Shown here: positions 36,340 through 48,335 of the stretch, piece by piece
Layout of the letters: each line of letters starts with the position of its first letter
Position numbering within the stretch: position 1 is the first letter of the stretch
NCBI GenBank assembly: GCA_037043455.1
Contig: JAWPHD010004478.1
Coordinates: forward strand, 1 to 64,000
Reading direction: 5' to 3'
DNA: 64,000 nucleotides
DNA from: Cyrtodaria siliqua
Lineage: Eukaryota > Mollusca > Bivalvia > Adapedonta > Hiatellidae
Notes under the pieces: generated by a model
What the model was told of the DNA's origin: nothing
The model's input: only the letters and a program-made list of their open reading frames with translations
The model's database searches: none
Translations under genes and position numbers: made by a program

Positions 36340-37509
36340 CTGTATGAAAAATACAACAAATTTAATTACATAACTGGCGTAAAAACATGACAGCCAAGGG
36401 TGTCTGGAGACTCTCAGCAGGTGAGTTTAAGTGGTTTAAATAAGTCTGACCAAGTTTGTTGAAGATTAGATGAACAACAAAGGAGCTACAGTGTTAACAA
36501 GGCAAAATGTAGCATTTTTCATTAAAACAAGGGCAATAACTGTTGTCTAAAATATTTAATAATGGTGGTTTTTGAACTTGTCCGAGCTTTCATTAATAAA
36601 AAGACTCTGACAAAGAAAGATCAACTGAAATATAGATATAAAAGTCGAACAGGAAAAGCAGCATTCAAGGATGACATCAACCACAAACGCCCAGAGAAAC
36701 AAAGAACACAAATTTAAAGATGAATAAAAGGCCAAATAAGACATCACAAACACAAAAGGGTTGACAATAGGCTACCGCCTTGGAAAAGTGAAGGTGCTTG
36801 AATGATTAATAACCGTTACTGCACCTCAAACAAAATTCTAGGCATCTATTTTTCTATAGCGGATTGGTAAGTTTCATAGAGGGCAGTACCAAAACAATAT
36901 GGCCGACAATTACAGATTTCTAGTTTAAATCACTTACGAAATCTGACTGATCCCACACATCGCTGTTGGGGGGTCAGTAACAAACCCAATAACTAAACTA
37001 ACAACGTGCCTGCATCAGTAGCTTTTTTGAAATGTTGAATTTAAAGCTGTCCCGGCTGTGATGTCAACATCATGATGTCACATTGCTAAAGTCTCAATGA
37101 TCTTTTCAGTTAAGTATCAGTTTTAGTTAAACTCTCTCCACAGTTTATTTAGTCCCGGGTTACTAAATTAAGTAATAAAGGCAAGTTTTGAGATTTATTT
37201 TATTTTGTTATAAATCATTTTTGCATGAAACGTTGCCTCGCCCCCTATAAATTTTACAGATTTGATTACTTGTAGCAATGGTGGCCAGCCTCGATGTTGT
37301 ATTAACCTTTTAATAAAATTGAAAGCCACTGATCTAAAGATTATTGATGTGAAGTTGAACAACTGACCAAGCCGTTTCTGATAAGAAGTCATTTACAACA
37401 AAATGCTGACAAATGGAGCTTTGTTAGTGTATGCCAAATAAATGTCAAAAATCATTGAAAATCTGTCATCAGAGAGACTGGTTTCTTTGTCTCTGGTATT
37501 TGTTCTCAC
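36340..37509 (-). other. Intron between sacsin-like exons 3 and 4
   Basis: A 1,170-bp GT-AG intron. It contains a degenerate piece of the GGGCAATAACTG/CTTGTCCGAGC dispersed repeat at about 36420-36600 and otherwise nothing recognised. Confidence 0.7.
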
Positions 37510-37657
37510 CTGTAATGTGAAAGACAGACTTGAATCCCAGTCCAAATCGTCCGACCTTGAGTGGGTCATCCTCCTTGACACTGCTGTAAATCATCTGGAT
37601 ACCCTCCCAGTCAGTTTCGGTAAATGTTGCGTCATTGTATACGCACAGCGCTGGACC
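37510..37657 (-). CDS. Sacsin-like exon 3 (SIRPT1 ATPase lid and G2 region)
   Basis: A 148-bp exon with acceptor TTTTATTCAG and donor ACAG|GTGAGA. It encodes [19 protein letters not shown], then [22 protein letters not shown]. The GRFGLGF segment is the glycine-rich second nucleotide-contact motif of the HSP90-like ATPase, and QGPAL-VYN is the sacsin signature after the N-box. The exon ends one base into a codon (G); the next exon starts with AC, restoring Asp and giving FHIT-D-HPCVLSG, as in the family's HITD-P motif. The exon is open throughout and shows no lesion. An ORF running a little further upstream through the acceptor is not conserved. Confidence 0.88.
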
Positions 37658-37839
37658 CTGAATAAAACATGCATGAGAACACAGTTGCTCAGGGCTGGAC
37701 TCAGCAGCCATTTTGATGGCAAATTATACGTATGTTTTCATGCTCGTTTAGAACATTTTTGCTGCAATGTAAGCATTTTTTTTTTGCTAGTTTCCAAGTA
37801 ATGCATTGATTGTGGTGGATGGTGGTGGATGGTGGTGGA

Positions 37840-39870
37840 TGGTCCAAAATGCTTTTTATTGTATATTTCCATATTGCTTTAGATAGATATAAATGGCTTG
37901 ATTATTATTGTATATTTCCATATTGCTTTAGATTGATATAAATGGCTTGATTATTATTGCATATTTCCATATTGCTTTAGACAGATATAAATGGCTTGAT
38001 TATTATTGTATATTTCCATATTGCTTTAGACAGATATAAATGGCTTGATTATTATTGTATATTTCCATATTGCTTTAGACAGATATAAATGGCCTGATTA
38101 TTATAGTATATTTCCATATTGCTTTAGGTAGATATAAATGGCTTGATTATTATTGTATATTTCCATATGGTTTTGGGTAGATATAAATGGCTTGATTATT
38201 ACTGTATATTTCCATATTGCTTTAGGTAGATATAAACGGCTTGATTATTATTGTATATTTCCATATGCTTTAGACAGATATAAATGGCTTGATTATTATT
38301 GTATATTTCCATATTTCTTTAGATAGATATAAATGGCTTGATTATTATTGTATATTTCCATATTTCTTTAGATAGATATAAATGGCATGATTATTATTGT
38401 ACATTTCCATATCGCTTTAGATAGATATAAATGGCCTGATTATTATTGTATATTTCCATATTTCTTTAGATAGATATAAATGGCCCGATTATTATTGTAT
38501 ATTTCCATATTTCTTTAGATAGATATAAATGGCCTGATTATTATTGTATATTTCCATATTGCTTTAGATAGATATAAATGGCTTGATTATTATTGTATAT
38601 TTCCATATTTCTTTAGATAGATATAAATGGCTTGATTATTATTGTATATTTCCATATGGCTTTAGATAGATATAAATGGCTTGATTATTATTGTATATTT
38701 CCATATTACTTTAGGTAGATATAAATGGCTTAATTATTATTGTATATTTCCATATCGCTTTAGATAAATATAAATGGCCTGATTATTATTGTATATTTCC
38801 ATAAGGCTTTAGATAGATATAAATGGCTTAATTATTATTGTATATTTCCATATCGCTTTAGATAGATATAAATGGCTTAATTATTATTGTATATTTCCAT
38901 ATTTCTTTAGATAGATATAAATGGCCTGATTATTATTGTATATTTTCATATTTCTTTAGATAGATATAAATGGCTTGATTATTATTGTATATTTCCATAT
39001 TTCTTTAGATAGATATAAATGGCCTGATTATTATTGTATATTTCCATATTTCTTTAGATAGATGTAAATGGCCTGATTATTATTGTATATTTCCATATTG
39101 CTTTAAATAGGATATAAATGGCTTGATTTCCATATGGCTTTAGATAGATATAAATGGCTTAATTATTATTGTATATTTCCATATCGCTTCAGATAGATAT
39201 AAATGGCCTGATTATTATTGCATATTTTCATATGGCTTTAGATAGATATAAATGGCTTGATTAGTATTGTATATTTCCATATTTCTTTAGATAGATATAA
39301 ATGGCCTGATTATTATTGTATATTTCCATATTTCTTTAGATAGATATAAATGGCCTGATTATTATTGTATATTTCCATATTTCTTTATATAGATATAAAT
39401 GGCCTGATTATTATTGTATATTTCCATATTGCTTTAAATAGATATAAATGGCTTGATTTCCATATGGCTTTAGATAGATATAAATGGCTTAATTATTATT
39501 GTATATTTCCATATTGCTTTAGATAGATATAAATGGCCTGATTATTATTGTATATTTCCATATTTCTTTAGATAGATATAAATGGCCTGATTAATATTGT
39601 ATATTTCCATATTTCTTTAGATAGATATAAATGGCCTGATTATTATTGTATATTTCCATATTGCTTTAGGTAGATATAAATGGCCTGATTATTATTGTAT
39701 ATTTCCATATTGCTTTAGATAGATATAAATGGCTTGATTATTATTGTATATTTCCATATTTCTTTAGATAGATATAAATGGCTTGATTATTATTGTATAT
39801 TTCCATATCGCTTTAGATAGATATAAATGGCTTGATTATTAGATAGATATAAATGGCTTGATTATTAGTG
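37840..39870. repeat. 49-bp minisatellite
   Basis: About 41 copies of a 49-bp unit: GATTATTATTGTATATTTCC, then ATATTGCTTTAGATAGATAT, then AAATGGCTT. Variation is mainly at ATTGC/ATTTC/ATCGC/ATGGC and GGCTT/GGCCT. Two shortened units (about 39125 and 39455) lack the TTATTATTGTATA part, and they lie 335 bp apart in similar surroundings, suggesting block duplication. A TGGTGGATGGTGGATGG run at 37813-37842 precedes the array. The array lies in the intron between exons 2 and 3. Confidence 0.93.
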
Positions 39871-40238
39871 TTCTATGTAAGTGTGTTATTTCAGCTTTGA
39901 AAGGAATTCATATCTATTGTATTTCGTTTTCAGAAAAAATAAATAAATATTATATTGTATATAACCTTACATGTGTTAAAAAGGATGTAAAACACCATAC
40001 AAATAAACAAAATATTTTTCAAATTGTGCATATGACTATTTGGCGCGAAATGATCAATGAAATACGTCGTCATCAGTTGACATCATTCAAAATGTCAAGT
40101 GATTTTCTGAAGATTTTTTATTTATTCTGTATTTAAGTGTTAAAATCAGTAGGTTAATTTGCCATTTTCTTTCAATCTTGGAAAACCATTTCATAAAGGG
40201 ATACACGGCAATCTTGATTTTGTTGTCGAGGCATCCTG

Positions 40239-40496
40239 TTAGTTTTTCTATACTAATTCAATATTTTCTATACTAATTCATTATTTTCTATATTAATTCA
40301 TTATTTTCTATATTAATTCATTATTTTCTATACTAATTCAATATTTTCTATATTAATTCATTATTTTCTATATTAATTCATTATTTTCTATACTAATTCA
40401 ATATTTTCTATACTAATTCATATTTTCTATACCTATACTAATTCATTATTTTCTATACTAATTCATTATTTTCTATATTAATTCATTATTTTCAAA
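40239..40496. repeat. 20-bp AT-rich array
   Basis: About 13 copies of TTATTTTCTATATTAATTCA with TACTAATTCA variants, in the intron between exons 2 and 3. Confidence 0.9.
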
Positions 40497-40796
40497 TTAA
40501 TAATTAATACTTATTGGAATAGTTGGAAGCAAATTGTTTTTGCTTTCAACTACGTAATTGTTGTGACCATATTGCTCAAATAATATTCTTAAACCTATGA
40601 CAGAATAACAAAGAAAATTGAAAACTTGTTCAAAATCAATATAATTCCCTTTTATTAAATTATATTCAAGCAGACTTAAAGTCAAAACTAGAGGTTGTTT
40701 TAGAAAAAAACTGATGTCTCCCCCCACTGCAAAGGTTCGTCAAAATGCAACAAGCCATTTAGGAAAAGTAGTGGCGAAAACAAATTTAATGTATAA

Positions 40797-42625
40797 ACAA
40801 GAGGCCCAAGAGGGCCTAAGCTGATGGTAAATACAATACAACATATTAAACCTCTGGCTCTTGTCGTTTCAGAGAAGAAGATTTTTTAAAGTTTTTCCCT
40901 ATGTAACTCTTTGTAAAACATGTGATCCTTGTTGAGGGGCCAAATTTGACCCCAGGGTCACCATTCAAACAACTTGATAGAGGACCATAAGCTGAGGGTA
41001 AATAAAAAATATTAAACATTTGACTCTTGTAGTTTTTAGAGAAGATTCTTAAAGTTTTTCCCTATATATAAGTCTATATAAAACTGTGACCTCTGGGGCG
41101 GGGCCAAATTAGACCACAGGGTCACCATTTGAACATAAGCTGATAATAAATACAAAATATTAAACCTTTAGCTCCTGTAATTTCAGAGAAGAAGATTTTT
41201 GATTTTTTCCCTACATGAGTCTAGGTAAAACTGTGACCACTGGGGCGGGGCCAAATTTGAGCCCAGGGTTACCATTTGAACAAACTTGGTAGAGGATTCA
41301 TAAGCTGATAATAAATAAAAAAGATTAACCTTTATCTCTTGTAGTTTCATAGAAGTAGATTTTTGAAGTTCTTCATTATAACTCTATGTAAAACTGATCC
41401 AACAAGGGCCCCTAAGCTCCCAATTAAAGAAAGAAGAACCCAGGTTTCTTTTGAGAGAGAAAAAAAAGAAAATAATTTAAAAAAAAAACAAGAAAAAAAA
41501 CAAAAAACAAGAGGTCAGTGACCTTGAAGCTCTATGATAGATTTTTGATAGCTAGGTCAACATTCCTGTGAAGTTTCATGAAAATCCATCAAGTAGTTTC
41601 ATAGGAAGTTTTCATTATATAATTCTATGTAAACAAAGATGGCCGCTGGTGGCCATGTTTAATGTCAAATAATTTTTGACAAGGATCAACATCATGTCAT
41701 ACTGATCATTTTAGAAAAAGTAGTAGTCGCTACAAATTTATTTATTTTAAATCTATTTTTAGCCATGGCGGCCATTTTGAATTTCCGGTCAGCCTGAATT
41801 TTTTCTAGGATCAACTAGACATCAAGAGCAACATTCCTGTGAAGTTTCATGAACATCCGTCAAGTAGTTTCAGAGGAGTAGTCGCTACAAGTTTTTACTA
41901 TATAACTCTATGTAAACAAAGATGGCCACTGGCAGCCATGTTTAACGTTGAATCAAAATAATGTTCGAAAAGGATCAACATCATGTCATGCTGATCATTT
42001 TAGAAGAAGTCCCATATCAATATCGCTTATAGTTTTCAAGAAATAGTCGCTACAAACTTATTTTTTAAAAATCTATTTTTAGCTGTGGCGGCCATCTTGA
42101 ATTTCTGGTCGACCTGAATTTTTGCTAGGATCAATTAGACATCAAGAGCAACATTCCTGTAAAGTGTCATGAAAATCCGCCATGTAGTTTCAGAGGAGTA
42201 GTCGCTACAAGTTTTTACTATATAACTCTATGTAAACAAAGATGGCCGCTGGCAGCCATGTTTAACGTCGAATCAAAACGATTTTCGACAAGGACCAACA
42301 TCATGTAATGCTGATCATTTTAGAAAAAGTCCCATATCAATATCACTTATAGTTTTCAAGAAGTAGTCGCAACAAACTTGTATTTTAAAAATCTATTTTT
42401 AGCTTTGGCGGCCATCTTGGATTTCACATCAACATGAATTTTTGCTAGGATCAACTACACTTTATGGGCAACATTTCTGTAAAGTTTCATAAATAAATAT
42501 CCATCCTGTAGTTTCAGAGGAGTAGTTTACGGACAGACAGACGGACGGACGGACGGACGGACGGACAGACGACAGACGCCGCACCATGGCATAAGCTCTG
42601 CTGATCTCTGATCAGTCGAGCTAAA
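40797..42625 (+). repeat. Bivalve-type dispersed repeat with tetranucleotide tail
   Basis: The block starts with ACAAGAGGCCCAAGAGGGCC, has repeated internal units (GTCACCATTTGAACA..., GGCGGCCATCTTGAATTTC, GTAGTTTCAGAGGAGTAGTC), and ends with a (GACG)n microsatellite at about 42535-42570, CATGGCATAAGCTCTGCTGA and GATCAGTCGAGCTAAAAA. A second start (AACAAGAGGTCAGTGACCTT) at 41507 shows two nested or tandem copies. I have seen this architecture only as a non-coding repeat; no RT or transposase is visible. Confidence 0.7.
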
Positions 42626-42639
42626 AATAGTTAAAAAGA

Positions 42640-42835
42640 AAAAAAATATTATATATTAAAAAAAAAAAAAAAGAAAGAAAGAAAAGAAAAAAAAAAGAGA
42701 GAAAAAAAAATATTAAAAAAGAAAATTCAAAAATAAATTAATAAAAAAAAGAAAAGAAAAGTAAAAAGAAAAAAAAACGGAACCCATGAAACAAGGTTTC
42801 TTATGGAGAAGAAAAAGTAAAAAAAAAAAAAATAT
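42640..42835. repeat. Purine-rich low-complexity tract
   Basis: About 190 bases of almost pure A/G on the plus strand (AAGAAAGAAAGAAAAGAAAA and similar), following the dispersed repeat's 3' end. Confidence 0.85.
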
Positions 42836-42837
42836 AT

Positions 42838-42893
42838 GCCTCCAGCGTGATTTGAACCAACGACCCCTGGGGTTTCCAGTGTACGTTACCAAA
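42838..42893 (-). mobile_element. tRNA-derived (SINE-like) fragment
   Basis: The minus strand reads GGTAACGTACACTGGAAACC, then CCAGGGGTCGTTGGTTCAAA, then TCACGCTGGAGGCAT. GGTTCAAATCA resembles a tRNA B box, preceded by a weak CTGG/CCAG stem as in an anticodon arm. A usable acceptor stem and D arm are missing, so it is not a functional tRNA. A T-rich tail follows on this strand. Confidence 0.4.
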
Positions 42894-45715
42894 TATTGAA
42901 AAAGGGCCACAACCATAAATCCGGTATTACTGGTTCGATCTGGCTGATTTTCAAACTCATCCAAGCTTTCATTGATATCAACAATCTGGCCAAGTTTGGG
43001 AAAGATCGGAAACAAAATGAAGGCGCTAGAGTGTTCACAAGGCTGAAAATCGCATTTTTCATAATACTAGGGCACATAACTCCGGCGTTTCTGCTTCGAT
43101 ATAGCTTCGATATAGCTGAAAAAACAAGGGCCATAACTCTGGTGTTACTAACCCAATTTAGCTGGTTTTGGAACTTGTCTGAGCTTTCATTGATATTAAC
43201 AATCTGTGCAAGTTTGGTAAAGATCAAATAATACATGAAGGTGCTAGAGTGTTCCCAAGGCATAAAATGGCATTTTTCAGAAAAAAACAATGGCCATAAC
43301 TCTGGTGTTACTGACCCAATTTAGCTGGTTTTCGAACTTGTCCAAACTTTTATTAGTATTAACAATCTGTGCAAGTTTGGTAAAGATCAAGTAATAAATA
43401 AAGGTGCTAGAGTTTTCACAAGGCAGAAAATGGAATTTTTCAGAAAAAATAAGGGCCTAAACTCTGGTGTTACTGACCCAATTTAGCTGGTTTTCGAACT
43501 TGTCCAAACTTTTATTAGTATTAACAATCTGTGCAAGTTTGATAATGATCAAATAATACATGAAGGTGCTAGAGTGTTCACAATGCAGAAAATACAAGGA
43601 CCATAACTCCGGTGTTACCTATTTGATTTGGCTGGTTTTCAAACTTGTCTAAGCTTTCATTGGTATTAACAATATGTGCAAGTTTGGTAAAGATCAAATA
43701 ATAAATGAAGGTTCTAGAGTGTTCACAAGGCTTAATATGTCATTTATCAGCAAAACAACGGCCATAACTCCGATCCGGCTGGTTTTAGAACCTGTCTGAG
43801 CTTAGGTTCTAGAGTGTCCACAAGGCAAAAGTTAACAGATGGACGGACGACGGACGGACGGACGGACGACGGACAACTTTTCATCCCATAATAAAGTTAA
43901 AGGGCCATAAATCTGTCAAAAATCAGTAAACCGGAACAAAAGGGTAATAAGCATAACTAGACATAATACTAATGCTTCCTGCAAAGTTTCAACGAAATCC
44001 AACAAGCAGTTTAGGAGGAGTAGCGGCGACAACAGATTTAAAGTAAAAAATTCAAAGGGCCATAACTCTGTCAAAAATCAGTGAACCGGAACGTAAGCAA
44101 GAAATGCACAACTAGTCATACCAAAGCTTTCTGCAAAGTTTCGTCAAAATACAACAAGCCAATTAGGAGGAGTAGTGGCGACAACAAATTCAAAGTAAAC
44201 AAGAGGTCAATCACCTTGAAACTCTACTGATAGATTTTGATAGCCGGATCAGCCATGGGAACCTGTAAAGTTTTATGGAAATAAGACCAACACTTTCAAA
44301 GAAGTAGTCGCCACAAGTTTTTCCTATATCACTCTATGTAAACGAAGATGGCCGCTGGCGGCCATGTTTGACATAGAATCAAAATGAGTTTTATGTATGA
44401 CCAACTACAAGTCATGCCAGTCATTTAAGTAAAGGTTCCAAATCAATACCACTTATGGCTTTTGAGAAGTATTTGCCTCAAACTTGTATTAAAGCTGTGG
44501 CAGCCATCTTGAATTTCTTGCCAACCTGATTTTTACTTGGGACTAACTGGACATCGAGACCAACATTCCTGTAAAGTTTTATGAAAGTCATTTTGGTAAA
44601 GGTACCAAACCGATACCACTTATGGTTTTAGAGAAATAGTCGCTACAAAATTGTATATAAAAATCTATTTTTAGCCATGGCAGCCATCTTGAATTTAAGT
44701 CCAACTTGATTTTTACTTAGGATCAACTAGACATCAAGAGCAACATTCCTGTCAAGTTTCATGTTATTACATCAAGTAATTTCAGAGGAGTAGTTGCCAA
44801 AAGTTTTTCTTATATAACTCTATGTAAACAAAGATAGCCACTGGCAGCCATGTTCGACATCCAATCAAAATGAACTTTGGTTAGGACCTACTACATGTCA
44901 TGGCAGTTATTTTGGTAAAGGTTCCAAATCAATATCACTTATGGTTTTTGAGAAAAAATCGCCACAAAGTCGCATTTTTAAAAAATATTTTTAGCAGTGA
45001 CGGCCATCTTGAATTTCCTACCGACCTTAATTTTTGCTAGGATCAACTAGACATCAAGAGCAACATTCCTGTCAAGTTTCATGAAAATCTGTCAAGTAGT
45101 TTCAGAGGAGTAGTCGCCATAAAAAAAAGTTTACGGACGGACGATGCACCACGGCATAAGCTCTGCTGATCTGATATTTGATCAGTCGAGATAAGAATTC
45201 AAAGGGCCATAACTCCATCAAAAATCAGCGAACCAGAACAAAAGTGCAATATACACAACTAGTCATCATACGGATGCTTCCTGCAAAGTTTCGTCAAACT
45301 CCAACAAGCCGTTTAGGAAGAAGTAGTGGCGACAAATTTAATTCAAAGGGCCATAACTCTGTCAAAAATCAGCGAACTGAAACGAAAGCATGACAGATAC
45401 AACTAGACATCATACAGATGCTTCCTGCAAAGTTTCGTCAAAATCCAACAAGCCGTTTAGGAGGAGTAGCGGCGACAAATTTAATTTAAAGGGCCATCAC
45501 TCCGTCAAAAATCAGCGAACCGATACGAAAGCGCGATAGACACAACTAGACATCATACGGATGCTTCCTGCAAAGTTTCGTCAAAATCCAACAAGCCGTT
45601 TAGGAAGAGTAGTGGCGACAACATTTGTGACAGACAGACAGAGACAGACTGAGACGGACTGACGGACGGACACAGCAAAAACAATATGTCTCCTTCACTT
45701 CGTGGGGGGAGATAT
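42894..45715. repeat. Dispersed repeats (GGGCCATAACTC family), multiple copies
   Basis: There are at least eight tandem-like units with GGGCCATAACTCTGGTGTTA, TTTAGCTGGTTTTCGAACTT and AGTTTGGTAAAGATCAA. These are followed by units of a related repeat (CTGCAAAGTTTCGTCAAAAT, CAACAAGCCGTTTAGGAGGA), a second AACAAGAGGTCAATCACCTT start at about 44198 and a GGCATAAGCTCTGCTGATCT / GATCAGTCGAG end at about 45152. Short GACG-type microsatellites occur at 43840-43875 and 45628-45670. ORFs here follow the repeat and are not genes. Confidence 0.7.
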
Positions 45716-46143
45716 AATGATTCTAGATTAATAAATCAAGGTGCTAATATTGTAATGATCAATACTTCAAGACTGACATGTGTCCCTTAAAAAAACTAAC
45801 CCGCCGATATTTACACTACAAAACCGTTTATCAAAACTTTATCCACGTGTTCAGGTCATATAATAATGTATGTGCCGAATAAAGTGTAGTTTTATTCACG
45901 GTTTCTTAAAATATCCATGATTATGTGTAAAATGAATCATGAGTCTCAAATATGTAAGTTTATATATATACATCATTGTCTGTAGGTTAAGAAACGTAAA
46001 AGTTGGCTGTTGTTATCACGCAAATAAGTATAACTTGCATACTTGTAAGTCAAGCTCATTTTTAATTAATTTACAAAACTTCCTAATAAATAATAGTTGC
46101 TGTAGTCCCTCTATTTTATACACCAACATTTATGTTAACATAC

Positions 46144-46256
46144 CTGAAAGAACTTCCTATACATTTTCTTTTTGTCCACTTCTCTGTTGATGCGTCGACC
46201 ATCGTATAAGATTCGGACTTCATTTGCACCTGCATCCTCGGCATTTTAATTAATTC
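46144..46256 (-). CDS. Sacsin-like exon 2 (ATPase N-box), carries 1-nt deletion
   Basis: A 113-bp exon between acceptor GCAAACAG and donor CAG|GTATGTT. From the third base group onward the frame reads NAEDAGANEVRILYDGRR followed by a basic stretch ending KFFQ, the typical sacsin N-box region, whose Asn/Asp line the nucleotide pocket in Bergerat-fold ATPases. The exon begins GAA TTA ATT, giving ELI, but the expected Gln codon is one base short: AAAATGCC is seen where CAAAATGCC is expected. The exon would be 114 bp (38 codons) without this deletion. Both neighbouring exons fit in phase 0, so the shift lies inside the exon and not at a splice site. It is not in a long homopolymer (A4 only). Confidence 0.78.
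46243..46250 (-). other. Lesion: 1-nt deletion at SIRPT1 N-box
   Basis: Coding-strand ATT-AAAATGCC stands where ATT-CAAAATGCC (Ile-Gln-Asn-Ala) is expected. Splice sites on both sides are intact, and the exon is 113 bp instead of 114. Any read-through protein would lose the first ATPase module's nucleotide-binding Asn frame. Confidence 0.7.
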
Positions 46257-46722
46257 CTGTTTGCAAAGAATTGGTTTTGTGTTATTCTTCATCTTACAAG
46301 AAGAACAGTGAGGGATATTTTAAACATGAATGGCCACCTTTTTTGTAGAATTATCAATTAACAAATTTGACTCTTAAACATCATATGAACATTTCCTGAT
46401 AGTCCCGGAGACAAACATATATTGAAAACCGCTACTAAGTCGTATGTAAAAATAAGTATTATTTGCATGACGTAGATACTAATTTTACCACTGCGTGACT
46501 GCTTGGGGAAATGAGGTAAATCTGAATTGTACAGCTGGACAACTATTGCCAGATAATTGATAAATACACTTACATGTTGATCAATTTATCTGTTCAAAGT
46601 TTTCTACGTCATAAAATAAAATCGTATTCTCACTTTTCATGGATATTGCAATGTGTGAATTGTAAATATATATTTAAATAAACATAAAGATGTTCATGAA
46701 ACAAAACATGGCCGGAGAACTC

Positions 46723-47252
46723 TAAAGGGGATGATGCACTATTTTCAGACATGGTTTATTTTAAAGGGCTCTAAAAAACTTGAAAAAAACTGAAAGAATT
46801 ATCAAAATGCCATGAACAATAAAGGAGATATGACCTATTAAAAATTTGGTTAAGAGACATGAATGGAGGCGGCCATCTTTGAACGATGACATCATCGCGC
46901 CTTTTTGCCACGTATGGCATATTGACAAAATGTATTTTAAAGCAAAGAAAATCACTGTAAAGGGAAAATACATATAATTTATACATTTTACATCTGTATA
47001 TTTATTTTTAATCAATTTGCAATGATTTTCTTTGCTTTAAAAGACATTTTGTCAATATGTCATATATGGTAAAAAGGCGCGATGATGTCATCGTTCACAG
47101 AAGGCCGCCTCCATTTATGTTCTTTGCAAATTTTCAATAGGTCACATCTCCTTTATTTTTCATGACATTTTAATAATTCTTTCAGTTTTTTTCAAGTTTT
47201 TCAGAGCCCTTTTAAATAAATCGTGTCTGAAAATAGTGCATCAACCCCTTTA
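46723..47252. mobile_element. Palindromic MITE with TA target
   Basis: The body is 46725-47250 (526 bp) between TA dinucleotides. The termini AAGGGGATGATGCACTATTT and, inverted, AAGGGGTTGATGCACTATTT begin arms of roughly 230 bp that cover most of the element (shared CAGACA, ATTCTTTCAG inverse, GGCGGCC, GATGATGTCATCG, ATTGACAAAATG). A TA duplication with long palindromic arms suits a Tc1/mariner-type MITE; this assignment is inference. Confidence 0.72.
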
Positions 47253-48335
47253 AGTATTGTACTAAGGTGCTAAGTGTACAACTATATTCATGGTTTATTT
47301 TCTTTGACAAGGGATTCCAACACATGAACTAATGATTATTTGGTTATTTTTAGTTAACTTTACTTTTGTCATTTTTGGATAGCGGTTGGTGTAATAAGCG
47401 CACTTCAGAAAGAACATGACTGGACTTGGTTACCTCACCAGATATCGACTAGCTGCCAAAGGTCCCATATTAAAGGTGTAATATACAGCTTTATATGAGA
47501 GTCTAGGTGACTGACTTAAAATTGACAAATATGGATATATTCTAAGGACCTAAACATAATGATTGAATCAGTACGACTCCTTATTAACAAGGAAATTTAC
47601 TGTGCATGTTATGCACCAGGGTAAACTTATTGTCCAATTCATTCCAAATATATGATGAATTCAACTTGAAGATGTGCAAACACCATATTGTTGATGATGA
47701 GGTTTTTATCTTGAATTAGAACATTTACTTTTATAGATTCTTCTAGAAAAAGACTTCTATTAAATAAATCTGATTGTTATTCACATAACGTTAAAAAACA
47801 CCTTCATAGTCCATGCACATTTACTGCGTAATGTTTTCTGTTAATTCCTGTTAATTGCATAGAATTGTCTTACAAACTCCATTATTATCATTATAGCAGT
47901 TTGCCTTACACAAAAAAAAATTACCAATGGCAACTTTGCAGGCTCTTAAAAGTGTACATTTTTGTATTTAATTTGAACGTACTTAGACAATTACTACAGG
48001 CAGTTAGGCCAAAATTCCTACTTCTACATTTTTTCAAGTCCTGTTATAATCAATCAGTACTTTTAAAAATACAGAGATGTTAAGCCACTGGCGGATATTT
48101 TCGATGTCCAAAATTTGCAATCTCAAACTGTTGTCTTTTATAAATAGCTATGGCAGCCATCTTGGATTTTGCAGGAAGTTGAACTTCAGTAATGATCAAG
48201 TCAAAATATCTGAAATGCTTTTATGCCACTGCTATCATTATTTTCATGATATTTTCCCTTTTTTTTAAATTAAACTGTTTTTTTAACTAAGATAAATACT
48301 GTGTAATGGACAACAATCAAACTCAAATCACATAC
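47253..48335. other. Intron between exons 1 and 2, nothing else recognised
   Basis: This is AT-rich intron sequence. A GGCAGCCATCTTGGATTTTG fragment at about 48148 belongs to the dispersed repeat family. I see no coding content. Confidence 0.55.

Noticed and set aside
42838..42893. Functional tRNA gene
   Set aside because: Only a B-box-like segment and a weak stem are present, without acceptor stem or A box; kept as a SINE-like fragment.
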